Source: Chloroflexota bacterium
Lineage (GTDB): Bacteria; Chloroflexota; Anaerolineae; Aggregatilineales; Phototrophicaceae
Assembly (NCBI GenBank): GCA_026709625.1
Contig: JAPOSR010000012.1
Location: forward strand, 1 to 32,979
Length of the DNA: 32,979 nt
Direction: 5' to 3'
A program made the translations under genes and the position numbers. The notes beneath the pieces are model-generated. The model had not been told where the DNA came from, did not search any database, and worked only from the letters and a program-made list of their open reading frames with translations. Below, one piece after another: positions 25,207 through 32,582 of this stretch; positions within the stretch are counted from its first letter, which is position 1, and every line of letters starts with the position of its first letter.

Positions 25207-25235
25207 AGCATACGCGGGCTCAGCGGCATTGTCAA
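25207..25235 (-). promoter_or_regulatory. Sigma70-type promoter of the E2-E1-SorC operon
   Basis: On the minus strand TTGACA (25230-25235) is a perfect -35, followed by exactly 17 bp and TATGCT (25207-25212) as -10. The predicted start is near 25200, giving a leader of about 38 nt to GTG 25162. Confidence 0.75.
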
Positions 25236-25262
25236 CCCACATTTGCCGCTCGCCAGGCTGGC

Positions 25263-25292
25263 TTGCCTCACCGCTGGCATCTTGGTTACACT
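25263..25292 (+). promoter_or_regulatory. Possible promoter of the MoxR-like gene
   Basis: TTGCCT (25263-25268), 18 bp, TACACT (25287-25292), about 44 nt before ATG 25336. Both boxes are moderate matches. It diverges from the E2 promoter. Confidence 0.4.
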
Positions 25293-25335
25293 GCAAACGG
25301 TAGCCTTGCGCCGAAGCGAAACGGAAGCCCCCGCT

Positions 25336-26277
25336 ATGTTTGATGATCCGCAGCAAGTCTCCGCGGCGCTGCGTGAGCAGCAGTATATCGCCACGGACGA
25401 AATCGCGACAGTCGCCTTTCTGGCCGAAAAACTGGGGAAACCGTTGCTGGTGGAGGGTCCAGCCGGCGTCGGCAAAACCGAACTGGCAAAAGCCTGGTCG
25501 GGCGCTGCGAGCCGACCGCTGATTCGCTTGCAGTGCTATGAAGGGCTGGATGAAAGCAAGGCGCTCTATGAATGGGAATACGCCAAGCAGATGCTGTATA
25601 CTCAGTTGCTGCGCGACAAGCTCAGCGACCTGCTGGCTGGCGCCGACACATTGCGACAAGCCGCCGACCGCCTGGGCGCGGAAGACGATGTCTTTTTCAG
25701 CGAGCGCTTTTTGCTGGCGAGGCCCCTGCTGGCGGCGCTGACCTCCGCCGACCCCGCCGTGCTGCTTATCGATGAGATCGACCGCGCCGATGCTGAATTT
25801 GAGGCGTTTCTGCTGGAAATCCTCAGCGACTTCCAGGTGTCTATCCCTGAACTGGGCACGATCAGCGCGCGGCATCATCCCAGCGTCGTCCTCACCAGCA
25901 ACAACACGCGCGAATTGTCCGAAGCGCTCAAACGCCGCTGCCTCTACCTGTTTGTCGATTATCCCAGCCACGAAGCCGAGCTGAATATCGTTAAGCTGCG
26001 CGTGCCCGGCCTGGGCGACAAGCTGGCGCGGCAGACTGTGGAAATCGTGCAGGGCATGCGCCGGCTCGATCTGAAGAAGAATCCCAGCGTCTCCGAGACG
26101 ATCGACTGGGCAAAGGCGCTGGTCATGCTCAACGCCGATACTATCGATCAGCAAACATTGGAAACCACCCTCACCGTTCTGCTCAAGCACGAGAGCGATG
26201 TGCAAAAGGCGCGCCGACAGCTGCGGCAGGCAGAAAGCGGGAGGCAGCCTCCGCGCCGCCGCTCCGACTGGAATTAG
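25336..26277 (+). CDS. MoxR-family AAA+ ATPase, CoxD-like
   Basis: A 313-residue AAA+ protein. EGPAGVGKTEL (Walker A, 41-48), VLLIDEIDRADAEFEAFLLE (Walker B plus following helix), VVLTSNNTRELSEALKRRCLYLFVDYP (sensor 1 and arginine-finger region) are clear. IRLQCYEGLDESKALYEWEYAKQMLYTQLLR is characteristic of the CoxD branch. CoxD acts as a chaperone inserting or maturing the molybdenum-copper site of CO dehydrogenase, and related proteins mature other molybdenum hydroxylases, normally with a VWA protein (CoxE). Here no VWA gene or molybdenum hydroxylase follows; repeat copy D and a DUF385 gene do. ATG 25336 is chosen by the GGAAG upstream and alignment to the family start; the long upstream extension overlaps the E2 gene and promoter. 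Client unknown. Confidence 0.88.
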   Translation: MFDDPQQVSAALREQQYIATDEIATVAFLAEKLGKPLLVEGPAGVGKTELAKAWSGAASRPLIRLQCYEGLDESKALYEWEYAKQMLYTQLLRDKLSDLLAGADTLRQAADRLGAEDDVFFSERFLLARPLLAALTSADPAVLLIDEIDRADAEFEAFLLEILSDFQVSIPELGTISARHHPSVVLTSNNTRELSEALKRRCLYLFVDYPSHEAELNIVKLRVPGLGDKLARQTVEIVQGMRRLDLKKNPSVSETIDWAKALVMLNADTIDQQTLETTLTVLLKHESDVQKARRQLRQAESGRQPPRRRSDWN

Positions 26278-26283
26278 GCAAAT

Positions 26284-26393
26284 GCCCCCACCCCAAACCC
26301 CTCCCCCAAAATGAGGGAGGGGCTTCAAAGATGGTTAGTACTTGAAGAAAACTCCCCTTCCCTCATTCTGGGGGATGGGGGGCTTGATAATCT
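26284..26393 (+). repeat. MITE-like dispersed element, copy D (short)
   Basis: cccccaccccaaacccctcc and aaaatgagggaggggctt form stem 1 (26284-26326), and gaaaactccccttccctcat plus tctgggggatggggggct form stem 2 (26347-26386). The middle differs from other copies and terminal repeats are absent. It sits right after the MoxR stop and could also slow transcription there. Confidence 0.6.
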
Positions 26394-26461
26394 TTTTCGC
26401 CACAATTGACCCGCCCCGCCGCGCACTATACTTCCAAGCGCAATTCGGCTAGACTGCTAAT

Positions 26462-27061
26462 ATGGACGATGCCAACCCAAGCCGCGAATTCATGCAAACT
26501 CTGTCGCGCGCGCCGCTGCTGCTCTATCGACTCGGCTGGGCGCCTGCGCTGGACTGGCTGCCGCTGCTGGCGCTGACGACGCGCGATTGCGCCACGGGCG
26601 CGCCGCGTTATACCGCGTTGGAATACCGGCGGCATGGCAGCAAGCTCTACCTGGTCTGTGGCTTGGGCGAAGCGACTGATTGGTATGAAGATATCGATGC
26701 AGAGCCGAACGTGACCATCCAGCATGGCAGGAAGATCTATGCCGCTCGTGCCGTCCGCGTGGCTGACCCAGCCGAAGCCCTGCGCGCGCTCTACGCGTTC
26801 AGCCGCAATTCCTGGCTCTATGAATCGCTCTTTGCGCGCATGAGCTCTGCCAATGCCGCCGACTTGAACACACTGACAGAAGTCGCCGCAGAGTTCACCG
26901 TCGTGCGCATCGAGCCGAGTGATGACATGCCAGCCTTGCCGACAGCGCCGCTCTTCAGCCAGCCCATTCGTCAGTTCGCCACCATCGCCGCGCTGTTGCT
27001 GCTGCTGCGCCTGGTTTTTGTCGCGCTGCGCGCATTTTTCGGCCTTGGCGACCGCCGCTGA
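26462..27061 (+). CDS. Deazaflavin (F420)-dependent nitroreductase family (DUF385) protein with C-terminal membrane helix
   Basis: A 199-residue protein. Residues about 35-155 carry the split-barrel pattern of the DUF385/Ddn family: YTALEYRRHGSKLYLVCGLGEATDWYEDIDAEPNVTIQHGRKIYAARAVRV. This family binds reduced F420 (some bind FMN, heme or fatty acids). After the barrel, RQFATIAALLLLLRLVFVALRAFFGL is one hydrophobic helix with a basic end, so the protein is likely membrane-anchored, which is not typical. ATG 26462 has no Shine-Dalgarno, and a TAGACT -10-like hexamer ends 7-8 nt before it, suggesting a leaderless mRNA. It converges on the ALDH gene with only 3 bp between stops. A second, shorter relative is at 32581. 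Substrate unknown. Confidence 0.82.
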   Translation: MDDANPSREFMQTLSRAPLLLYRLGWAPALDWLPLLALTTRDCATGAPRYTALEYRRHGSKLYLVCGLGEATDWYEDIDAEPNVTIQHGRKIYAARAVRVADPAEALRALYAFSRNSWLYESLFARMSSANAADLNTLTEVAAEFTVVRIEPSDDMPALPTAPLFSQPIRQFATIAALLLLLRLVFVALRAFFGLGDRR

Positions 27062-27064
27062 AGC

Positions 27065-28582
27065 CTATACAGCGAATTCTACACCCTGCGCCAGCGGCAA
27101 CTCGCGCGAATAGTTGATGGTGTTGGTCTGCCGGCGCATATAGCCTTTCCAGGCGTCCGAGCCCGATTCGCGGCCGCCGCCCGTATCTTTTTCGCCACCG
27201 AACGCGCCGCCGATCTCCGCGCCGCTGGTGCCGATGTTGACATTGGCGATGCCGCAATCCGAGCCAGCCTGCGACAAGAACTGCTCCGAACGCGCTAGGT
27301 CGCTGGTGAAGATGGCGCTGGACAGCCCCTGCGGCACGGCATTGTGCATGGCGATCGCTTCATCCAACGTATCGACCGTCATCACATACAAGATCGGCGC
27401 GAAAGTCTCGTGGCAGACCAGGGGAGTCTGGCTTGGCATGCGGATAATCGTCGGCTGAGCGAAGTTTTCGCCCAGCTCGGGCAGCCTGCCGCCACCGGTC
27501 AGGACCTGTCCGCCCTGCGCCTTCGCCATTTCGACAGCATCCAGCATGGCTTCGACAGCGCCTTGGTTGATCAGCGGACCCATCAGCACGCCGGGCTGCA
27601 TCGGATCGCCAATGCGCACCGACCGATACGCTCCCGCGAGTCGCTCGCAAAGCTCGTCGGCGATGCCCCGCTGTACGATCAAACGGCGGGCGCTGGTGCA
27701 GCGCTGCCCAGCTGTGCCAACTGCGCCGAAGACGATAGCGCGCGTGGCCAAGTCTAGATCGGCATCGTCGCTCACGATGATGGCATTGTTGCCGCCCAGT
27801 TCCAGGATGCTGCGCCCCAGCCGTCCCGCGACGCGCGCAGCCACTTGCCTGCCCACTGCGGTCGAACCTGTAAAGCTGATCAAAGGCAGGCGCGCGTCAT
27901 CGACCATGCCTTCGCCAATGCTCGCGCCGCCGATAATCAGATTGAACACACCCGCGCAATCATGCCGCGCCATCACGCGGTTGCAGATGCGCTGGACGGC
28001 GATGGCTGTCAGCGGCGTGGTCGGCGAGGGCTTCCAGATCATGGTATCGCCACAAACCGCCGCGATCGCCGCATTCCACGACCACACCGCCAGCGGAAAA
28101 TTAAAAGCCGTGATGATGCCGATTGCGCCCAGTGGGTGCCACTGCTCGAGCATGCGATGACTCGCTCGCTCGCTGTGCATAGACAAGCCATAGAGCTGGC
28201 GCGACAAGCCCACGGCGAAATCGCAGATGTCAATCATCTCTTGGACTTCGCCCAAGCCTTCGCTGCGGATTTTGCCATTTTCCAGCGTAACCAGCTCGCC
28301 CAGCGCTTCTTTGTGATGGCGCAATTCATTGCCCAGCTCGCGGATGACTTCGCCGCGTTTGGGCGCTGGCCGCATGCGCCAGCTGCGAAAAGCCGCCACC
28401 GCTTCGGCAACGACTCGCTCATAATCGGCGCTGGTCGCCTGGGCAACCGCCGCGATTGGCGTATTGCTGGCGGGATTCAGCGAAACCAACTGCTCGCCGC
28501 CGCCTGTCCAGCCGTCTGTCCCTGCGCAGGTGCCGGGGTTGATCGCTTGGATGCCCAGCGCCTTCAAAATCTCGTTCGTCAT
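27065..28582 (-). CDS. ALDH7-family aldehyde dehydrogenase (alpha-aminoadipic semialdehyde dehydrogenase-like)
   Basis: A 505-residue NAD-dependent aldehyde dehydrogenase. AFNFPLAVWSWNAAIAAVCGDTMIWKPS is the cofactor-binding region, FTGSTAVGRQVAA the ALDH G-motif, LELGGNNAIIV contains the catalytic Glu and GTAGQRCTSARRL the catalytic Cys. GTSGAEIGGAFGGEKDTGGGRESGSDAWK and MRRQTNTINYS mark the ALDH7 (antiquitin/AmaB/PcD) branch, which oxidises alpha-aminoadipic semialdehyde in lysine breakdown and also betaine aldehyde and lipid aldehydes. ATG 28582 is preferred over the one seven codons upstream because AAGGAAG lies about 10 nt before it. No lysine-degradation partner is in the window, so its exact role is open. 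It follows TsaB after 57 bp in the same direction. Confidence 0.92.
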   Translation of the reverse strand: MTNEILKALGIQAINPGTCAGTDGWTGGGEQLVSLNPASNTPIAAVAQATSADYERVVAEAVAAFRSWRMRPAPKRGEVIRELGNELRHHKEALGELVTLENGKIRSEGLGEVQEMIDICDFAVGLSRQLYGLSMHSERASHRMLEQWHPLGAIGIITAFNFPLAVWSWNAAIAAVCGDTMIWKPSPTTPLTAIAVQRICNRVMARHDCAGVFNLIIGGASIGEGMVDDARLPLISFTGSTAVGRQVAARVAGRLGRSILELGGNNAIIVSDDADLDLATRAIVFGAVGTAGQRCTSARRLIVQRGIADELCERLAGAYRSVRIGDPMQPGVLMGPLINQGAVEAMLDAVEMAKAQGGQVLTGGGRLPELGENFAQPTIIRMPSQTPLVCHETFAPILYVMTVDTLDEAIAMHNAVPQGLSSAIFTSDLARSEQFLSQAGSDCGIANVNIGTSGAEIGGAFGGEKDTGGGRESGSDAWKGYMRRQTNTINYSRELPLAQGVEFAV

Positions 28583-28639
28583 AGCGTTTTCGCTTCCTTG
28601 CATTTGTTTTGATTTGGGCGAAGAAAATGGCTGCCAGGT

Positions 28640-29305
28640 TTATGGTCCCTGCAGATAAATCGGCGCGACGCGCTCGGCGGGGAAGGCCGGCGCGCCTTTT
28701 TCACGCAGACGCGCCCAGGCGATTTCTGCCAGGTGCCCGGCTCGCCGCAATCGCAATGGCGCTGACACGATTGTATGCTCGCGATTCGCGCGGATCATCG
28801 CCAAGCCTTCCGCCGAAATCTCGCCGGTGAAGCGCATCGGTCGCGTATATTCGGCGAACACCTGCTGCCAATCGCCAATTCTGGCTGGCTGGCACACTTC
28901 CCAGCTGCTCTCCAGCGGTCCATATTCGGCATAGATGATGCGCTTTCTGCCTGCTGGCAGCGCCACAACCAGGTTTGGCGATTCTCGATAGCGAGGCACG
29001 GCGGCCGCCAGCGTTTCCAATGTTGTCACGGGCACGAGCGGCAGAGCGCGGACGGCTGCCAAACCCTTCGCGACAGCCACGCCGATACGAACGCCGGTGT
29101 ACGAACCGGGGCCTGCCGCGACCGCCAGCGCCGTCAGGTCTTCCGCTTTGAGGCTAGCTTGCCGCAATGTCCGCGAGATCCAGGTCGCCAGTTGGGCATT
29201 GTGCTCGCGCCCCGCCAACTGCGTGCATTCCGCCAGCAGCCTGTCGCCATCGTGCAGGGCGATGCTCATGGTTTGCGTGGCGGTGTCGATAGCCAGCAGG
29301 CTCAT
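28640..29305 (-). CDS. tsaB: tRNA threonylcarbamoyladenosine biosynthesis protein TsaB
   Basis: A 221-residue protein of the Kae1/TsaD ASKHA fold. It starts MSLLAIDTATQTMSIALHDG and has the family hallmark AVAAGPGSYTGVRIGVAVAKGLA near residues 65-85. TsaB has no catalysis of its own; it pairs with TsaD and TsaE to add threonylcarbamoyl to A37 of ANN-decoding tRNAs. Its length is normal. ATG 29305 overlaps the tsaE stop (ATGA), and AAGGGG sits six bases before it, so the longer frame that opens further upstream is not used. rimI often follows tsaB in other bacteria; here an aldehyde dehydrogenase gene does. Cytosolic, essential in most bacteria. Confidence 0.93.
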   Translation of the reverse strand: MSLLAIDTATQTMSIALHDGDRLLAECTQLAGREHNAQLATWISRTLRQASLKAEDLTALAVAAGPGSYTGVRIGVAVAKGLAAVRALPLVPVTTLETLAAAVPRYRESPNLVVALPAGRKRIIYAEYGPLESSWEVCQPARIGDWQQVFAEYTRPMRFTGEISAEGLAMIRANREHTIVSAPLRLRRAGHLAEIAWARLREKGAPAFPAERVAPIYLQGP

Positions 29306-29787
29306 GCACCGCCCCTTTCCAGCGCGCGCAAAAACCCCGCCAGCAGCGAGATGTGCCGCTCGCCCACAGCTTGGCAATGCAGGTCGCGCCGGGATTCTCC
29401 GCAGGTGTCGAAATCGATCCACAAGCGCTGGGCGGGCAGGAACGGCTCGATGCGCTCTGCCCACTCGATGATGACAGCGCCGCCGCTATCCAGAATGTCG
29501 TCTAGGCTCAGGCTGTGCGCTTCTTGTGGATTGTCCAGGCGGTAGCAGTCCAAATGATAGAGCCGCGTTGCGTCCTGTGCGCGCTGGTGTTCGTGCACGA
29601 GGGTATAGCTGGGGCTGGTCAGCCGCGTCTTTGCGCCAAAGCCAATGCCGATACCGCGGCAAAAACAGGTCTTGCCCGCGCCCAGCCCGCCCGACAAGCA
29701 GACGACATCGTCCGCCGCCAGCAATGCGCCCAGTCTTTCGCCCAGCCGGGCAGTCGCCGCCGGCGAGTCGCTGCGCAGGCGGGTCAT
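29302..29787 (-). CDS. tsaE: tRNA threonylcarbamoyladenosine biosynthesis ATPase TsaE
   Basis: A 161-residue P-loop protein. Walker A is SGGLGAGKT (32-40); TSPSYTLVHEH is the switch-like segment, LYHLDCYRL and AVIIEWAERI are the family's conserved strands. TsaE hydrolyses ATP to reset the TsaB-TsaD complex during t6A synthesis. Both ends overlap neighbours by 4 bp: its ATG overlaps the stop of the GT39-like gene, its TGA the start of tsaB. All three are thus one translationally coupled unit read from the promoter near 31530. Full length, no missing motif. Confidence 0.93.
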   Translation of the reverse strand: MTRLRSDSPAATARLGERLGALLAADDVVCLSGGLGAGKTCFCRGIGIGFGAKTRLTSPSYTLVHEHQRAQDATRLYHLDCYRLDNPQEAHSLSLDDILDSGGAVIIEWAERIEPFLPAQRLWIDFDTCGESRRDLHCQAVGERHISLLAGFLRALERGGA

Positions 29788-31499
29788 GACAGCCGCTTCA
29801 GCACGGTGATCGCGCCGAATCGCTCGACACGATACCCTGTCGTATCGTAACGAGCAGAACCAGGCTGCGAAGTCACGACATAGTCCGCCTCCGCCGCCAA
29901 ACCCAGTGGGTCGTCATTGAGGTTGCGCAAGCCATGCTGTGATTCCAACAGAAAGTCGTAGGCCATGCCCATGCCATACAGCGGGTCGATGCGGTGCCAG
30001 GCTACAATCCACCACTGATGCGCCAGCTCGGGCAGCATATCGTAGCTGATGGTGAGCGCCGCGCCCCCATCCCAGTCGTCGGCGATAAAAGCTGTGGCCG
30101 CCTCGATGCTGCGGTAGAGGCTCATGTTGTGCGCCGAATGCAGACTGGCATCGTGCCGGGCAAGGCGAAGCACGCGGTCGAGGCTGTTGAGGCTCGCCCA
30201 GATCAATACCAGCGCCAGGCTCATGCGCATGATCCGCCGTCTTCCGCCCGCCAGACAGCGTATGCCATAGGCGCAGACCAAGTATTGCAGACACAGCAGG
30301 CTCATATAATAGCTGGGGTTCTCGTCCGGGGTCGCCCGCACCAAGAGCAAACCCGCCAGCAAACCCAACAGCGCCAACAGCGCCAACAGCGTGCCTCCAG
30401 CCGCCGAATCGCACAGGAGCGCGGGAAGCGCCTGTATGCCGCGCCAGCCGCGCCAGCATCGGAAAACAGCAAAGCCACAGCCGACCCAGAAACAGGCTGC
30501 CAGCGCCGCTCGCAGCGCAAGCTCTAGGGGAGCCAGCGGGGGCAGCTGCGCGCGCAAGCTGCGAAGCTCGGCTTGGAAAGGCAGATGCAAGGCGGCCAAC
30601 CCATGCCCGGGCAAGCTCAAGATGTAGCGGATGCCGCGCTGCAGCCGGCCTTCGGGGGGCGCTGGTTCGGGCTTGGGCGCTTCATTGGCGGGCGGGGCAT
30701 CGGCTCGGCTGGTCGGCGCTTCGGGCTTGAGGTGGGCATATTGCGCCAGCGTCTGCGCGTCGATGCGGTGGCTGCGCGTGAAGAATGCGCGCAAGTTGTG
30801 GAAGTCCTGCTCGACCTCGAAGACCAGATAGGGCGTCAGCATAGCAGCCGCGAGCAGCGCGCCAGCCGCCATGCCGCGCGCATTCCAAGGCAGGCGCAGG
30901 ATCAGCCACAGCGCCGCCAGCACGCCAAAGAACAGCGCCGCCGAAAAATGCGTCATGAATGCCGCTGTCGCCACCAGCCAGGTCAGCGCGACAAAGCCAG
31001 CGCGGCCAGTGGCTTTCCAGTGATAGACGCAATAGACAAAAAACACGCCGAAGCCTGGCAGCAGCAATTGCGCCCAGGCGGTGTAGGCGCTGCTGATGCC
31101 GACCTGGCTGTAGGTGAAGAGCAGGGCGGCGATCATGCCCGCTCGCTCGTCGATGAGATCTCTGCCCAGCCGATAAGTCGCAACCGTCGCCAGTAGGTTG
31201 AAGGCCAACTGCGTGCCGATAAGCACAGTCGGCACATCGCGCGTTACCAGCAGCGCCGGCAGCTGCAGCCAGACCAGGAAAGGCAGGTTGTAGGCGGCGA
31301 CGCTGGACAAAGTGCCGACCACCGGGAATGCGTCGCCATCCAGCCAGGCCGCGCCGCGCGCGATCAGCGGCACATAATCGGCCTCCCACACCAGCAGCTG
31401 CGCCGCAACCAGCTTTATGCCAACACTGGCAGCGATCAAAAGCCAGAATGCAGCCTGATAGGGACGGATTTGCGGAGAATGTGGCATGGGGCGCGACAT
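29784..31499 (-). CDS. GT39/PMT-like multi-spanning membrane glycosyltransferase
   Basis: A 571-residue integral membrane protein with about ten or more hydrophobic helices. The first helix (AAFWLLIAASVGIKLVAAQLLVW) is followed by an acidic external loop WEADYVPLI, resembling the Asp/Glu-containing first loop of GT-C enzymes (PMT, ArnT, GT39). A long hydrophilic loop rich in Pro/Ala/Glu (APTSRADAPPANEAPKPEPAPPEG, about 270-295) divides the helices, and the C-terminal 110 residues are soluble and likely external. Such enzymes move a sugar from a polyprenyl phosphate to proteins, lipids or glycans outside the membrane. AGGA precedes ATG 31499 closely; ATG 31487 is an alternative. It is the first gene of the unit with tsaE and tsaB. 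Substrate unknown; homology is at fold level. Confidence 0.72.
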   Translation of the reverse strand: MSRPMPHSPQIRPYQAAFWLLIAASVGIKLVAAQLLVWEADYVPLIARGAAWLDGDAFPVVGTLSSVAAYNLPFLVWLQLPALLVTRDVPTVLIGTQLAFNLLATVATYRLGRDLIDERAGMIAALLFTYSQVGISSAYTAWAQLLLPGFGVFFVYCVYHWKATGRAGFVALTWLVATAAFMTHFSAALFFGVLAALWLILRLPWNARGMAAGALLAAAMLTPYLVFEVEQDFHNLRAFFTRSHRIDAQTLAQYAHLKPEAPTSRADAPPANEAPKPEPAPPEGRLQRGIRYILSLPGHGLAALHLPFQAELRSLRAQLPPLAPLELALRAALAACFWVGCGFAVFRCWRGWRGIQALPALLCDSAAGGTLLALLALLGLLAGLLLVRATPDENPSYYMSLLCLQYLVCAYGIRCLAGGRRRIMRMSLALVLIWASLNSLDRVLRLARHDASLHSAHNMSLYRSIEAATAFIADDWDGGAALTISYDMLPELAHQWWIVAWHRIDPLYGMGMAYDFLLESQHGLRNLNDDPLGLAAEADYVVTSQPGSARYDTTGYRVERFGAITVLKRLS

Positions 31500-31526
31500 T
31501 TTTCCTATTTTTCACCAGCGAAAAAC

Positions 31527-31532
31527 ATTATA
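31527..31532 (-). promoter_or_regulatory. Extended -10 promoter for the GT39-tsaE-tsaB unit
   Basis: The minus strand reads ACTGCTATAAT, a perfect TATAAT with the extended TG one base upstream, 28 nt before ATG 31499. No good -35 is present, consistent with the extended -10 type. Confidence 0.6.
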
Positions 31533-31559
31533 GCAGTGGCGCGGTCGGGCAGGGCAGGC

Positions 31560-31588
31560 TTGAGCGGAGCGCTCGCATCGTCTATACT
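31560..31588 (+). promoter_or_regulatory. Sigma70-type promoter of the roadblock gene
   Basis: TTGAGC (31560-31565), 17 bp and TATACT (31583-31588) lie 37 nt before ATG 31625. With the minus-strand box at 31527 this makes a compact back-to-back promoter pair. Confidence 0.6.
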
Positions 31589-31624
31589 GCGCCGCGTCAG
31601 CCATTCCGCCGATCTCTGCGAGGC

Positions 31625-32008
31625 ATGATGCAAAGCCCAGACCGCAGCCCCGCCCTGCAAGACACTTTGCGCCAATTTGCCATGGTGGCAGAAGGCGTCG
31701 TCGCCTGCGCTGTCTTTGCTGGTGAGGGTTTTGCCATCGCCGCGCATCCCAACGCGGGTGATGATGCCGCGCAACTCTCGGCGATCTGCGCGAACCTGGC
31801 TTTTACCGCCGACGGCGCGATGAAACGGCTGGCGCAGGGCGGGCTGGCGCGTCTGCTGCTGGAGGCTGAACATGGCACATTGCTTTGCTGCAAAAGTGGC
31901 GATGTCTGGCTGGCCGCTCTCATCGACAAAGATGCCAGCCTGGCGCATGCGCTCTTCGCCGCCCAGAAAGCCAGCGGCGACATCGAGTCTATCCTGGCGG
32001 GCGGATGA
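31625..32008 (+). CDS. Roadblock/LC7 domain protein
   Basis: A 127-residue cytosolic protein. The fold pattern is clear from LQDTLRQFAMVAEGVVACAVFAGEGFAIAAHP through AAQLSAICANLAFTADGAMKRL, LEAEHGTLLCCKSGDVWLAALID and DASLAHALFAAQKASGDIESIL. In bacteria such proteins (MglB-like) regulate small Ras-like GTPases in polarity or motility, or act as dimeric scaffolds. No GTPase gene lies near in this window. Start: ATG 31625 or the adjacent ATG 31628; the promoter ending at 31588 rules out the long upstream extension. It ends 16 bp before the convergent GNAT gene. Family good, role unknown. Confidence 0.8.
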   Translation: MMQSPDRSPALQDTLRQFAMVAEGVVACAVFAGEGFAIAAHPNAGDDAAQLSAICANLAFTADGAMKRLAQGGLARLLLEAEHGTLLCCKSGDVWLAALIDKDASLAHALFAAQKASGDIESILAGG

Positions 32009-32024
32009 ACAGACGAACGCGCTT

Positions 32025-32582
32025 TCAAACGGCTGCGAAGGCTTTGTGGTAACGAACATGACCGCGCGCCGACCCCAGCGAGCCGGCCTCCAGCGCCGCT
32101 ACCATGAAGGGCTCGTGCGCGCCACCCGGCTGCACATAATCGCTCTTGAAGCCCAGCGGCAACGCCGGCACAAACCCAAAGCGCGGATAATAGCTAGGGT
32201 GCCCGACCAAAAAGAGCAAAGCGTACCCTGCCGCGCGCATGGCAGCCAAGCCCGTCCATACCAGCGCCGAGCCTATGCCCTGCCTTTGCCGCGCCGGCGA
32301 CACCGCGATCGGCCCCAAGGCCGGGAAATGCCGCGGCTGCGCGCCATCGTCAACAGTGACCAGGCTGTAGGCGGCTTGCCCAACCAGCTCATCGCCCAGC
32401 AGCGCCACATGCGAAAGCAGCAGCGCATCCTCAGCGCGCAGACGGTCGAGCAGGCGGGCTTCGTCCGCGCGTCCAAATGCCGCGCAAACCAACGCGCGCA
32501 GCTGGGGGATATCGCCCGGCTCTTCGCGGCGGATGCGCAGATTGGGCAGGCTCGCCGCCAGCCTGGGAACGTCTAATGTCAT
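32025..32582 (-). CDS. GNAT-family N-acetyltransferase
   Basis: A 185-residue acetyltransferase, COG3153-like. RIRREEPGDIPQLRALVCAAFGRADEARLLDRLR is the first half; LGPIAVSPARQRQGIGSALVWTGLAAMRAAGY is the acetyl-CoA-binding motif A with the R/Q-x-x-G-x-G/A loop (RQRQGIGSA); FLVGHPSYYPRFGFVPA is the typical motif B region with YY-x-R-F-GF. It acetylates a small molecule or protein amine; target unknown. ATG 32582 is fixed by GGAG six bases upstream. It overlaps, head to head, the ATG of the plus-strand DUF385 gene within the sequence CATG, so the two genes' translation starts and 5' ends are interlocked. Confidence 0.88.
   Translation of the reverse strand: MTLDVPRLAASLPNLRIRREEPGDIPQLRALVCAAFGRADEARLLDRLRAEDALLLSHVALLGDELVGQAAYSLVTVDDGAQPRHFPALGPIAVSPARQRQGIGSALVWTGLAAMRAAGYALLFLVGHPSYYPRFGFVPALPLGFKSDYVQPGGAHEPFMVAALEAGSLGSARGHVRYHKAFAAV

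Noticed and set aside
23963..25303. 446-residue plus-strand open frame
   Set aside because: Antisense to E2 and across its promoter; no recognisable domain.
25156..25335. 60-residue N-terminal extension of the MoxR-like protein
   Set aside because: It would overlap the E2 start, operator and promoter; the family begins at MFDDPQQV.
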